Source: Bacteroidales bacterium UBA1189 (GTDB lineage: Bacteria; Bacteroidota; Bacteroidia; Bacteroidales; Bacteroidaceae). Taken from it: a DNA stretch of 40,235 nucleotides. The notes under the pieces were generated by a model. That model did not search any database. It was given only the letters and a program-made list of their open reading frames with translations, and had not been told where the DNA came from. The position numbers and the translations under genes were made by a program. The stretch lies in assembly GCA_002309805.1 (NCBI GenBank), contig DBYJ01000029.1, forward strand, positions 347-40,581. Direction: 5' to 3'. Each line of letters starts with the position of its first letter. The first letter of the stretch is position 1. This document shows positions 25,786-34,837 of the stretch, piece by piece.

Positions 25786-25893
25786 GTAATTAGGAATTAG
25801 GAATTAGAAATAAGGAATGGGCTGCGCATAGCGACCTGTCCTTGGTAAGAGGGTTCCTAATTCCTAATTTTATAATTTCTTATTCCTCATTCC
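25786..25893. repeat. Inverted heptamer tracts (GGAATTA family) between rpmF and era
   Basis: The left tract (25786-25820) has units of the type GGAATTA/GAAATAA. The right tract (25854-25893) has TTCCTAA/TTATTCC-type complements. They form a long imperfect hairpin around about 33 bases. The architecture equals 559-654 and 12288-12392 but with a different heptamer. Confidence 0.8.
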
Positions 25894-25914
25894 TTTTTTT
25901 TATCATTCTCCAAA

Positions 25915-26799
25915 GTGCACAAGGCAGGATTTGTAAATATTGTCGGAAACCCCAACGTCGGGAAGTCGTCGCTCATGAACCAGCTGGTGGGCGAACGCAT
26001 CTCCATCGCCACCTTCAAGGCGCAGACAACGCGCCATCGCATCATGGGCATCGTCAACACAGACGAGATGCAAATCGTCTTCAGCGACACCCCAGGCGTG
26101 CTGAAGCCCAACTATAAGCTGCAGGAGTCCATGCTGCAGTTCTCCGAGTCGGCCCTGCAGGATGCCGACGTGCTGCTCTACATGACGGACGTCATCGAGA
26201 AGCCCGATAAGAACGAGGAATTCCTCGCCAAGGTACAGAAGATGCGCTGCCCTGTGCTACTCCTTATTAATAAAATAGACCTCAGTAACCAGAAGGACCT
26301 GGAAGCGCTGGTGGAGAAATGGCACGAATTGCTGCCTAATGCCGAGATTATCCCCCTGTCGGTTACGAACCGCTTCAACGTGGATGCCGTACTGAAGCGC
26401 ATCAAGGAGCTGTTGCCCGACAGCCCGCCCTACTTCGGCAAGGACCAGCTTACCGACAAGCCCGCGCGCTTCTTCGTCACAGAGATTATCCGTGAGAAAA
26501 TCCTTCTCTACTACGACAAGGAGATACCCTATTCCGTGGAAGTTAGCGTGGAACAGTTCAAGGAGACACCCAAGAACATCCATATCAATACTGTCATCTA
26601 CGTCGAGCGCGAGTCACAAAAGGGCATCATCATCGGCGCTCAGGGAAAGGCGTTGAAAAAAGTCTCTACCGAAGCCCGCAAGTCGCTGGAGAAATTCTTC
26701 GGCAAGAGCATTTATCTCGAGGTCTTTGTCAAGGTAGATAAAGACTGGCGCAATTCAACCAAGGAACTCAAGAATTTCGGATACGATTTAAGTGATTAA
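25915..26799 (+). CDS. era: GTPase Era
   Basis: 294 residues from GTG 25915; the first residues HKAGFVNIVGNPNVGKSS align with the family's N-terminus, so the GTG is accepted. G1 GNPNVGKSS, G3 DTPG (SDTPGVLKPNYKLQES), G4 NKID. The C-terminal KH domain contains IVIGAQGKALKKV-like IIIGAQGKALKKVSTEAR. Era binds 16S rRNA and helps 30S assembly. der follows after 6 bases, so both are surely co-transcribed. Confidence 0.97.
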   Translation: MHKAGFVNIVGNPNVGKSSLMNQLVGERISIATFKAQTTRHRIMGIVNTDEMQIVFSDTPGVLKPNYKLQESMLQFSESALQDADVLLYMTDVIEKPDKNEEFLAKVQKMRCPVLLLINKIDLSNQKDLEALVEKWHELLPNAEIIPLSVTNRFNVDAVLKRIKELLPDSPPYFGKDQLTDKPARFFVTEIIREKILLYYDKEIPYSVEVSVEQFKETPKNIHINTVIYVERESQKGIIIGAQGKALKKVSTEARKSLEKFFGKSIYLEVFVKVDKDWRNSTKELKNFGYDLSD

Positions 26800-26805
26800 G
26801 AAACT

Positions 26806-28119
26806 ATGGGAAACGTATTAGCTATAGTCGGGCGGCCCAATGTGGGCAAATCGACGCTCTTTAACAGGCTGACGGAAACACGTCACGCCATCGTGGCTGA
26901 GGAAGCCGGCACTACGCGCGACCGTCAGTATGGCAAGTGTCTGTGGTGCGGACGCGAGTTCTCTGTCGTTGATACAGGCGGATGGGTAGTTAATTCCGAC
27001 GATATCTTCGAGGAGGAAATCCGCAAGCAGGTGCTCATCGCCGTCGAGGAGGCCGACGTGGTGCTCTTCATGGTCGATGTCAAGAATGGTGTTACCGACC
27101 TTGACGAACAGGTTGCCGATATCCTGCGCCGCTCGAAGACTCCCGTCATCCTGGCAGCTAATAAGACCGACAGCACCGAGCAGCAATACGGCGCCGCGGA
27201 GTTCTATGCCCTCGGCTTGGGCGACCCCTTCTGCATCTCTGCTGCCAACGGCTTCGGCACGGGCGATCTGCTCGACCTTATCGTCAGCAAATTCCCGGAG
27301 AAGGAGAAGGACGACATTGAGGAAGACATCCCCCGCTTTGCCGTAGTGGGACGCCCCAACGTCGGCAAGAGTTCTATCGTCAACGCCTTCATCGGCGAGG
27401 AACGACATATCGTTACCGATATCGCCGGCACCACACGCGACAGCATCTATACCCGCTACACAAAATTCGGCTTCGACTTCTATCTCGTTGATACGGCAGG
27501 AATTCGCAAGAAGAATAAGGTCAGCGAGGACCTTGAGTTCTACTCCGTCATGCGCTCCATCCGCGCTATTGAGAACTCCGACGTCTGCATCCTCATGCTC
27601 GACGCCACACGTGGCGTCGAAGGGCAGGACCTCAACATCTTCTCCCTGATTAACAAGAATCAGAAGGGCCTTGTGGTGGTTGTCAACAAGTGGGATATTG
27701 CCGCGGACAAGAGTACGAAGGCCATGAAGTATATGGAGGAAACCATCCGCAGCCGCTTCGCTCCCTTCTCCGATTTCCCCGTCGTTTTCGCTTCCGCCCT
27801 CACCAAACAGCGTATTTTCAAGGTCTTGGAATTGGCAAAGGAAGTCTATCAGCATCGAAGCCAGCGCATCCCTACGGCACGGCTCAACGAGGAGATGCTC
27901 CCCATCATCGAAGCCACGCCGCCCCCATCGAACAAGGGCAAGTACATCAAAATCAAGTACTGCATGCAGCTTCCCGACACGCGTATCCCTTCATTCGTGT
28001 TCTTCGCCAACCTCCCGCAGTATGTCAAGGAGCCTTATCGCCGTTTCCTTGAGAACAAAATCCGCGAGCGCTGGAATTTCTCCGGCACCCCCGTCAACAT
28101 CTTCATCCGCCAGAAGTAG
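26806..28119 (+). CDS. der: Double-GTPase Der (EngA)
   Basis: 437 residues with two tandem GTPase domains: G1 GRPNVGKST (res. 8-16) with DTGGW and NKTD, and GRPNVGKSS (res. about 181-189) with DTAGIRKK and NKWD. A C-terminal KH-like domain ends ENKIRERWNFSGTPVNIF. It acts in 50S ribosome assembly. It directly follows era. The start ATG and length are normal. Confidence 0.97.
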   Translation: MGNVLAIVGRPNVGKSTLFNRLTETRHAIVAEEAGTTRDRQYGKCLWCGREFSVVDTGGWVVNSDDIFEEEIRKQVLIAVEEADVVLFMVDVKNGVTDLDEQVADILRRSKTPVILAANKTDSTEQQYGAAEFYALGLGDPFCISAANGFGTGDLLDLIVSKFPEKEKDDIEEDIPRFAVVGRPNVGKSSIVNAFIGEERHIVTDIAGTTRDSIYTRYTKFGFDFYLVDTAGIRKKNKVSEDLEFYSVMRSIRAIENSDVCILMLDATRGVEGQDLNIFSLINKNQKGLVVVVNKWDIAADKSTKAMKYMEETIRSRFAPFSDFPVVFASALTKQRIFKVLELAKEVYQHRSQRIPTARLNEEMLPIIEATPPPSNKGKYIKIKYCMQLPDTRIPSFVFFANLPQYVKEPYRRFLENKIRERWNFSGTPVNIFIRQK

Positions 28120-28155
28120 CGGTAGGGGACACGAAGGCTATTCATAGTGCATAAC

Positions 28156-28260
28156 GTTTAACGTTACGCGCGCAGAGTTTAACGTTAAATTTTTAGAGTT
28201 TAACTCTGTGAACACAGCCCTTAACTCTGTGAGCATAGCGTTTGATGTTATTTTGTCAGA
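28156..28260. repeat. Tandem array of 21-bp units (5 copies), GTTTAAC family
   Basis: Five contiguous 21-bp units start at 28156, 28177, 28198, 28219 and 28240 with GTTTAAC, GTTTAAC, GTTTAAC, CCTTAAC and GTTTGAT, mostly ending in a short AGA/AGC. Internal palindromes include TTTAACGTTAAA (28178-28189) and CTGTGAACACAG (28206-28217). It lies about 75 bp upstream of the GH43 promoter. The unit head is shared with 16474-16557. Confidence 0.9.
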
Positions 28261-28313
28261 TGCTTCCTCTGATTCGTCAGTTGCTCTTTCTGTTTAAAAA
28301 AACTTTGTTTTTC

Positions 28314-28344
28314 TTGCTTTTTCGCTCGGCTCATCCTATCTTTG
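28314..28344 (+). promoter_or_regulatory. Promoter of the GH43/esterase operon
   Basis: TTG at 28314-28316, a 20-bp spacer and TATCTTTG at 28337-28344 precede ATG 28370 by 25 bases. The spacer and flanks are nearly identical to the ftcD promoter at 6952-6983 (shared CTTTTTCGCTCGG and CCTATCTTTGTC). Confidence 0.75.
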
Positions 28345-28369
28345 TCCCCTGGAAATATCCCCCTCCCCT

Positions 28370-31090
28370 ATGAAAGCGAGAAAAAACATTCCCTTTGTGC
28401 TGCTGTTGTTTTGCAGCCTGATGCCGGCTTTGGCGCAGAATCCGATTGTTCAGACGTGGTTCACCACCGACCCCGCTCCAATGGTGGCGGGCGACACCCT
28501 CTATGTCTATACCGGTCACGACGAGGACGGCGCAGACTTCTTCTGGATGCAGGAATGGCGCATCTACTCCACTACCGACATGGTGAACTGGCGTGATCAT
28601 GGCTCACCCTTGGCTCTGGAAAGCTTTTCGTGGGCTGACGATAGAGCCTGGGCCAGCCAATGCATCGAGCGCGACGGCAAGTTCTTCTGGTACATCTGTG
28701 CCCATTCGCGCATCTCAGGCGGCATGGCCATCGGCGTAGCCGTCGGCGACAGCCCTACGGGTCCCTTCCGCGACGCCTTGGGCAAACCGCTGTTCGAAAA
28801 CGGCTCGTGGGACCACATTGACCCGACTGTCTTCATCGACGACGACGAACAGGCGTGGCTGATGTGGGGAAATCCGCGCGTCTATTACCTGAAGCTGAAC
28901 CGCGACATGATTTCCTACGAAGGCGAGCTCTGCCAACTGCCCATGACGGAAGAGGCTTTCGGCTCTCCCCTCATGAACGAGCGCGAGAAGGATAAGAAGT
29001 ACAAGGACAGCTACGTGGAAGGCCCTTGGCTGACGAAGCGTAACGGCACTTATCAGTTACTCTATGCTGCAGGCGGCGTGCCTGAGCATATCAGCTACAG
29101 TACCGCTCTAGCACCCACAGGCCCTTGGACGTATGCTGGCGAAATCATGCCGCTTTGTGACACCAAGTCGTTTACCAATCATTGCGGCGTGGTTGACTAT
29201 AAGGGACATAGCTACTTCTTCTACCATACGGGCAAGCTGCCTCGCGGAGGCGGCTTCGGGCGTAGCGTGGCCATAGAGGAGTTCACCTACAACGCCGACG
29301 GCTCGTTCCCCACCATCATGCCTACGGACGAGGGCGTGAAGCCCGTCGGCACCTTCAACCCCTACCGTCGCGTGGAGGCTGAGACGATGGCCTTCTCCAA
29401 GGGATTGAAAACCGAGCAGAACGCCAACGTGGGCGTCTATGTAACGGACATCCACAATGGCGACTATATCAAGCTGCAGGCTGTTGACTTCGGAAGCGGC
29501 ATTCCTCGCACCTTTACAGCCCGCGTAGCCAGCGGTTTGCGAGGCGGGACCATCGAAGTTCGCGTCGATAGTCTCGGCGGGCAGAGGCTTGGCCGTCTTT
29601 CCGTCCCTGGCACAGGAGGCTGGGAGCAATGGCAGACGATCACTATCGACCTTACCTCCTATGTTACTGGCACTCACGACCTCTACTTCGCCTTTACTGG
29701 ACGTAAAGGGCCTAAGCTCTTCAACTTCGATTGGTGGGAGATGCGTGGACTGGAGCAAGTGAACATGCCGCTCTTCCAGACGAAGTTTACCGCCGACCCG
29801 TCGCCCCTTGTCGTGGGTGATACCTTATTCTTATTTACGTCGCACGATGCCTCACCCGAGGATATCCCCGATGCCAACGAACGCCATTCAGCCGGATTCT
29901 TCATGTATGACTGGCTACTTTGGTCTACGACGGACATGGTGAACTGGACGGAGCATGGTGCTGTGGCTTCGTTGAAGGATTTCTCGTGGCGTAGCCGCGA
30001 CAACGGAGCCTGGGCTATCCAGACCGTCGAGCGTAACGGCAAATATTACCTTTACGCTCCGTTGCACGGACATGGCATCGGCGTCCTCGTCAGCGATTCG
30101 CCCTACGGCCCGTTCCGCGACCCTATCGGGCAGCCGCTCGTTTGGCAAAAGGAACATTGGGACGACATAGACCCTACGGTCTTCACGGATGATGACGGAC
30201 AAGCCTATATGTACTGGGGCAATCCCAACGTCTATTATGCCCTTCTGAATGACGATATGGTTTCCCTGAAAAGCGGCATCACAAAGCTCGACTATCACAT
30301 CGAGCACTATCAGGAAGGTCCTTGGTTCTACAAACGTAATGGGCACTATTACTTGGGCTATGCCACCACCTGCTGCCCCGAGGCGTTGGGCTATGCCATG
30401 AGCGATAGCCCCACAGGGCCTTGGGAACCGAAGGGCTACGTCATGCGCCCCACCCAGCGTGACAGAGGTAATCATCCAGGCATTTGCGACTTTGGCGGAC
30501 GTTCCTATATTTTCGGACAAAACTACGACCTCATGCACCTTGAGACCTTTGTCCACCACGAGCGCCGTAGCGTTTCCGTTACTGAGATAACCTATAATCC
30601 CGATGGCACCATCAACGAAGAACCCTATTGGCTCGACCAGCAGCCCGTCCGTCAGCTCCGCTGGCTCAATCCCTATCAGCGTGTAGAGGCTGAGACGATG
30701 GCATGGGGCTTCGGCTTGAAGTCGGCTAAGATGGGCATCGAGAATACTGGCGTTGTGGCTAATATGCCGCCATCTACAGGGCGACGCAACATGTATATTA
30801 CCGACATCGATGATGGTGAGTACATCCGCCTGCGTGGTGTGGATTTCGGAGCGGGAGCCAAGCGCTTCCTCCTTACGGCAGCCTCTACTGGACGTGCTAC
30901 CGTTACCCTCCGTCTCGACAGTACCGATGGCCCTGTTATCGGTAGCGTTACCCTCTCCCGTACAGGCTCGCTGGAGAAGTACCGCACCTTCAGCACCCGT
31001 GTCAAAGATGCTGCAGGCGTTCACGACCTCTACCTCTGCTTCAGCTCCACAGATGGTGACAACCGTCTCGACTACTGGCAGTTCAAGTGA
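28370..31090 (+). CDS. Tandem GH43-CBM6-GH43-CBM6 glycosidase
   Basis: 906 residues with a signal peptide (NIPFVLLLFCSLMPALAQ). The first GH43 unit spans about 25-340 with Asp34 (TTDPAPM), Asp151 (IDPTVFID) and Glu217 (YVEGPWL). A CBM6-like module follows (about 340-465, RRVEAETMAFSKGL). The second GH43 unit spans about 467-765 with Asp476, Asp601 and Glu649 (YQEGPWF). A second CBM6-like module closes the protein (RVEAETMAWGFGLKS). Both catalytic triads look intact. GH43 enzymes with this pattern are beta-xylosidases or alpha-L-arabinofuranosidases; the true substrates cannot be fixed. It is secreted, and an esterase gene follows 42 bases later, suggesting arabinoxylan breakdown. The two halves look like an old internal duplication. 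Confidence 0.93.
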   Translation: MKARKNIPFVLLLFCSLMPALAQNPIVQTWFTTDPAPMVAGDTLYVYTGHDEDGADFFWMQEWRIYSTTDMVNWRDHGSPLALESFSWADDRAWASQCIERDGKFFWYICAHSRISGGMAIGVAVGDSPTGPFRDALGKPLFENGSWDHIDPTVFIDDDEQAWLMWGNPRVYYLKLNRDMISYEGELCQLPMTEEAFGSPLMNEREKDKKYKDSYVEGPWLTKRNGTYQLLYAAGGVPEHISYSTALAPTGPWTYAGEIMPLCDTKSFTNHCGVVDYKGHSYFFYHTGKLPRGGGFGRSVAIEEFTYNADGSFPTIMPTDEGVKPVGTFNPYRRVEAETMAFSKGLKTEQNANVGVYVTDIHNGDYIKLQAVDFGSGIPRTFTARVASGLRGGTIEVRVDSLGGQRLGRLSVPGTGGWEQWQTITIDLTSYVTGTHDLYFAFTGRKGPKLFNFDWWEMRGLEQVNMPLFQTKFTADPSPLVVGDTLFLFTSHDASPEDIPDANERHSAGFFMYDWLLWSTTDMVNWTEHGAVASLKDFSWRSRDNGAWAIQTVERNGKYYLYAPLHGHGIGVLVSDSPYGPFRDPIGQPLVWQKEHWDDIDPTVFTDDDGQAYMYWGNPNVYYALLNDDMVSLKSGITKLDYHIEHYQEGPWFYKRNGHYYLGYATTCCPEALGYAMSDSPTGPWEPKGYVMRPTQRDRGNHPGICDFGGRSYIFGQNYDLMHLETFVHHERRSVSVTEITYNPDGTINEEPYWLDQQPVRQLRWLNPYQRVEAETMAWGFGLKSAKMGIENTGVVANMPPSTGRRNMYITDIDDGEYIRLRGVDFGAGAKRFLLTAASTGRATVTLRLDSTDGPVIGSVTLSRTGSLEKYRTFSTRVKDAAGVHDLYLCFSSTDGDNRLDYWQFK

Positions 31091-31132
31091 GATTGAAGAT
31101 GAAAGTTTAATAATTGAAAAAAGAAGAATAAA

Positions 31133-32062
31133 ATGAAAAACAGAATTAAATCCCTTTTTGCCTTGTTGCTGTTAGTTCCGTTTGCAGCTTTTGCACAGTT
31201 CCCCACTCCCGTTGAACCTAATTGGAAGGACGTAAACTATGCTGGTGACGACTTGAAGGCCCATAACCTCGATATCTATCTGCCGAAGACGCAGCAGGAA
31301 GCCTATAAGGTTATCGTGGCCATCTACGGAAGTGCATGGTTTGCCAACGATGCCAAGCCGTTTGCCTTTATGTCGTTGGGCCAACCGTTGATTGACGCAG
31401 GCTTTGCTGTGGTGTGCATCAACCATCGTTCCAGCGGCGATGCTAAGTTTCCCGCCCAAATTCAGGATGTGAAGGCCGCCTTGCGCTTCATCCGAGCCCA
31501 TGCAGCCGAGTATAAGCTTGACACTTCGTTCGTTGGTATTACAGGGTTCTCGTCGGGAGGCCATTTGTCTGCGCTGGCAGGTGTCACGAACGGCATGAAT
31601 TCGCGTACCGAGGGCGATACTACCCTTGATTTGGAGGGAACTATCGGAGGTAACACAAACTACTCCAGTAAAGTGGATGCTGTAGTCGATTGGTTCGGCC
31701 CTGTGGATATGGCCCACATGGAAAATTGCGAGACTGTTAAGGATGCGCAATCGCCCGAGGCTGCCCTCATCGGAGCTGCTCCTGCCGACCGTCCTGACCT
31801 CATCAGCCTTATCAGTCCCATCACCTATGTAGCCCTCAACTCTGCTCAGTTGCCCCGTTTCCTTGTCTTCCATGGTGATGCCGACAACGTCGTGCCCCAT
31901 TGCCAGAGCGTGTTCTTTTCCGAGGAACTAAAGAAAGCTGGACGGCTGGAGGAATTCATTACCGTTCCTGATGGACAGCACGGCCCTGTGACCTTCAATG
32001 AACAGACGTTCAAGCGAATGGTCGATTTCTTCCAAAAGGAAGCTGCTACTCAGGCAAAGTGA
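31133..32062 (+). CDS. Secreted alpha/beta-hydrolase, probable carbohydrate esterase
   Basis: 309 residues with a signal peptide (SLFALLLLVPFAAFAQ). Alpha/beta-hydrolase fold: nucleophile Ser140 in GFSSGG, Asp in HGDADNVVP and His in DGQHGP; the oxyanion-side segment is AIYGSAWF. The pattern resembles acetyl-xylan/feruloyl-type esterases such as BD-FAE of Bacteroidetes xylan loci, and the upstream GH43 enzyme fits. The ester removed is not established. Its last 17 bases overlap the end of the convergent ABC ATPase gene. Confidence 0.85.
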   Translation: MKNRIKSLFALLLLVPFAAFAQFPTPVEPNWKDVNYAGDDLKAHNLDIYLPKTQQEAYKVIVAIYGSAWFANDAKPFAFMSLGQPLIDAGFAVVCINHRSSGDAKFPAQIQDVKAALRFIRAHAAEYKLDTSFVGITGFSSGGHLSALAGVTNGMNSRTEGDTTLDLEGTIGGNTNYSSKVDAVVDWFGPVDMAHMENCETVKDAQSPEAALIGAAPADRPDLISLISPITYVALNSAQLPRFLVFHGDADNVVPHCQSVFFSEELKKAGRLEEFITVPDGQHGPVTFNEQTFKRMVDFFQKEAATQAK

Positions 32063-32831
32063 CGGCAAACCGACGCGATTCGGGGATGTAGGTCATATCT
32101 TTGCAGTCGAAGTACTCCCCAATCCGTCCCGTATCGCTTAATTCCTGCGGCGTTCCAGTCGTCAGCCCTTTTTCCCTATCCAATAGCCATATCTCATCGG
32201 CTATCCATAGGGCATGTTCCATGTCGTGGGTCGAGAGGAATACCGTCTTGCCCAATGCACGTGTCAGCCGATGAAGCAACAGCATGGTTCTCACCTTGCT
32301 GGGATAGTCAAGAAAGGCCGTGGGCTCATCGAGGAAGATGAGGGGAGTCTCTTGCGTGATAGACTTGGCAATCATTACTTTCTGACGTTCGCCATCGGAG
32401 AGTGACGATAGTTTCCGATACCTGAAATCCTCGATGCCTATCAGGTTAAGGCTTTCATCAACAGCCTTCCAGTCCGCTTCGTGCAACTTTCCCCAGAAAC
32501 CCGTGTAAGGGCTTCGTCCGAGAGAAACCACCTCTTCGACCGTCATGTTCATGTTCTTTGGAGTGTCGGTAAGCACAATGCTTATCTGTCGCGCCAGTTC
32601 CTGCATAGTATATGTCGATAGTTCCCGTCCGTGCAGAATTATTTGCCCATCCAACGCTGGTTGAAATGCAGCCATTGTGCGGAGCAGGGTTGATTTGCCA
32701 GCCCCATTGGGTCCCAACATACACGTTAGTTTGCCTTGCTGCAGGTGGGCATTCAGAAGGGAGGAGATAGTTCTCGCTCCATGTTTGTCGGCATAGCCGG
32801 TAGTGAGGTTGTGTAGCTCAAAGAAAGACAT
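32046..32831 (-). CDS. ABC transporter ATP-binding protein (BtuD/FepC type)
   Basis: 261 residues. Walker A GPNGAGKST (res. 40-48), signature LSDGERQKV, Walker B PLIFLDEPTAFLD and the switch His in STHDMEHAL. The family energises uptake of corrinoids, haem or iron-siderophores. As last gene of the cobalamin cluster (25 bases after cbiB), a role in cobamide/corrinoid import (BtuD) is most likely, but no permease or binding protein is in the window. The symbol is therefore left open. Its 3' end overlaps the convergent esterase gene. Confidence 0.88.
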   Translation of the reverse strand: MSFFELHNLTTGYADKHGARTISSLLNAHLQQGKLTCMLGPNGAGKSTLLRTMAAFQPALDGQIILHGRELSTYTMQELARQISIVLTDTPKNMNMTVEEVVSLGRSPYTGFWGKLHEADWKAVDESLNLIGIEDFRYRKLSSLSDGERQKVMIAKSITQETPLIFLDEPTAFLDYPSKVRTMLLLHRLTRALGKTVFLSTHDMEHALWIADEIWLLDREKGLTTGTPQELSDTGRIGEYFDCKDMTYIPESRRFAVTLPE

Positions 32832-32856
32832 ATATGATTATGATTTGGATTGTTCG

Positions 32857-33825
32857 TTAAAAAAATGGGAGATGTAGGACTGATAATGCTGTTACGACGA
32901 GGCAGACGGCAAGAATCTCGGTAGCGAGAGAGATGCGGATGCTGATGTGCATGTCGCGGGTGGAAAGCGGACGTGGATTCGTGCCAATATAGGGTTTGTA
33001 GACCTCTTCGCCGAAGTATTCGTGTGTACCGCCGAAGCGGCAGTCGAGTAGCGCAGCAAGTGCTGCCTCTGGCCAGCCACTATTGGGCGAAGCATGTTGT
33101 GGCCCATAGTGGATAAGGAAACGGAGCCGATGGCTTTGGCCTGAGTTCAGTCGATGGCTGAAGGCTACCCCCGTCAGCAGCATCAGCAGGGCGGTTACCC
33201 TGGCGGGAATGTAATTGACGATATCGTCGATGTGTGCTGCCCAGCAACCGAAGTCTTTATAGCGAGGGGTACGGTAGCCAATCATTGAGTCGAAGGTGTT
33301 GATGAGTTTATAGGTCACCATCCCTGGAACGCCTAACAAACAAAGCCAGAATAAGGGCGCTACAACACCGTCGGAGAGATTTTCTGCCAGCGTTTCCAGA
33401 GCTGCCGTGCGCACCTCCTGGGCTGAGAGGGTTTGCGTGTCGCGCCCTACGATGCGTGATACTTGTCGTCGCCCCTCGTCGAGGTCTCGATCAAGTGCTT
33501 CGAATACCATACGGACTTCACGCCGTAGCGTACGGCCGGCAAGGCAGAAAAACACGAGTAGTGTGGAAACAACGAAATGTAAAATGGAAATAGAGGAATG
33601 CAGGAGACAGAGCAAACCGAAGGTAAGCCCGTAGCAGAGTAGCAGACTGCCGACGACCAATACAGCTCCCCACGCTTTGCGATGGCTTCCTTTGTTTAAA
33701 CGTTTCTCCCAAAGGGCAATCCATCGCCCCATGCCAACAACAGGGTGCGGCAAATGCTCCGGGTCGCCAAAAAAGAAATCAAGCAGCCACCCGACAGCCA
33801 ACGCGATAGCTAATTCATAATTCAT
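32857..33825 (-). CDS. cbiB: Adenosylcobinamide-phosphate synthase
   Basis: 322 residues, several membrane segments (VLVVGSLLLCYGLTFGLLC, ISILHFVVSTLLVFF). Conserved motifs: GWLLDFFFGDPEHLPHPVVG, LAENLSDGVVAPLFW, YKLINTFDSMIGY and WPEAALAALL. It joins aminopropanol (phosphate) to adenosylcobyric acid in the membrane. It overlaps the decarboxylase gene by 11 bases. The start codon lies in a short heptamer tract (ATGAATTATGAATT), giving the N-terminus MNYELAIALAV. Confidence 0.94.
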   Translation of the reverse strand: MNYELAIALAVGWLLDFFFGDPEHLPHPVVGMGRWIALWEKRLNKGSHRKAWGAVLVVGSLLLCYGLTFGLLCLLHSSISILHFVVSTLLVFFCLAGRTLRREVRMVFEALDRDLDEGRRQVSRIVGRDTQTLSAQEVRTAALETLAENLSDGVVAPLFWLCLLGVPGMVTYKLINTFDSMIGYRTPRYKDFGCWAAHIDDIVNYIPARVTALLMLLTGVAFSHRLNSGQSHRLRFLIHYGPQHASPNSGWPEAALAALLDCRFGGTHEYFGEEVYKPYIGTNPRPLSTRDMHISIRISLATEILAVCLVVTALSVLHLPFF

Positions 33826-34837
33826 GGCATACTCTTTTCCATTCTTTCATTGCTTCTATCAGTTCGTCATTCTCGGCGCGTGTCTGCATGGCTATGCGGA
33901 AATAACGATTGTCAAGCCCCTCGAAGTTGGTTGCATCGCGAATCAGGATACCATGCTTCCGCGCCAGATAGTCCTTAAGTATGGCTGCGGTGCCCTCTCG
34001 GAGACGACAAAGCAGGATGTGAGTATCCGACGGCAGAGCATCGCAGATGTCCAGCGCTTCAAGGACAAGGCCCACACGACTACGCTCGAAGATTAGTTCG
34101 TCTAGCGGAAGATGATATTTCTCCCGATGGGCCGTCAGCCAAAGTCCCGCATCCTGTGCGATAGTATTTACTGACCAGGGTATCCGTCCACGTCCTATTT
34201 GTTCTGTCAGCCTGCGGCAGGCCGTCAAGTAACCCAATCGTAGCCCCGGAATGGCAAACTCCTTCGTCATGGAATGTATCATTACGACGTTGGGTAGTCT
34301 GCACGTTTCGGCAGGCATCAGTAGCGGCTGGAAAGTGAACGGGGCGTAGCTGGCATCTATCACAAACACCATATCACGATGCTGGGCGAAACATTCTAGC
34401 AGCGTTTCACGCGGGACGACCGTTCCTGTAGGATTGTTAGGATTACACATCCATACCATGTCAGTCCTCTCCGGGATTTCTCCTAGATTATGTATATACG
34501 TAACCTTATGTTCATGTAACCGGCAGGCATCGGCATATTCTGCAAATGTCGGTACGACAATGGCAGTCTTACATCCTCGCATGGCGAGTGCCGTCAGATA
34601 GATGGCTTCCGTTGCCCCATTGGTTACCACTACCTTGTCTGAACCAATGCTCAATTGTGCGGCTAATGCCGCTTCCAATTTGCGGGGTGCAGGTTCCGGA
34701 TAGTGGCCGACACCATCAAATCGGCTTGCCAGCCAAGAGAAAAGGTCCTCGTGGGAGAAATGGGGATAGACATTCGAGCTGAAATCCAGCCGGATGTTCC
34801 CGTAGCGGAAACCGTCGTCACCGTGTCCGTCAATCAT
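33815..34837 (-). CDS. cobD: L-threonine-O-3-phosphate decarboxylase
   Basis: 340 residues, fold-type I PLP enzyme related to histidinol-phosphate aminotransferase. Motifs: LDFSSNVYPH near the N-terminus, TNGATEAIYL, CNPNNPTGTV, the PLP Lys in SMTKEFAIPGLRLGY and RIAMQTRAEN at the C-terminus. It makes (R)-1-amino-2-propanol phosphate for the nucleotide loop, used by CbiB next door. The symbol follows Salmonella naming (called CobC in Pseudomonas). It overlaps cobQ by 8 bases and cbiB by 11. Confidence 0.92.
   Translation of the reverse strand: MIDGHGDDGFRYGNIRLDFSSNVYPHFSHEDLFSWLASRFDGVGHYPEPAPRKLEAALAAQLSIGSDKVVVTNGATEAIYLTALAMRGCKTAIVVPTFAEYADACRLHEHKVTYIHNLGEIPERTDMVWMCNPNNPTGTVVPRETLLECFAQHRDMVFVIDASYAPFTFQPLLMPAETCRLPNVVMIHSMTKEFAIPGLRLGYLTACRRLTEQIGRGRIPWSVNTIAQDAGLWLTAHREKYHLPLDELIFERSRVGLVLEALDICDALPSDTHILLCRLREGTAAILKDYLARKHGILIRDATNFEGLDNRYFRIAMQTRAENDELIEAMKEWKRVCHEL

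Noticed and set aside
26818..27855. 345-codon minus-strand frame opposite der
   Set aside because: Antisense of the two GTPase domains of Der; no motifs of its own.
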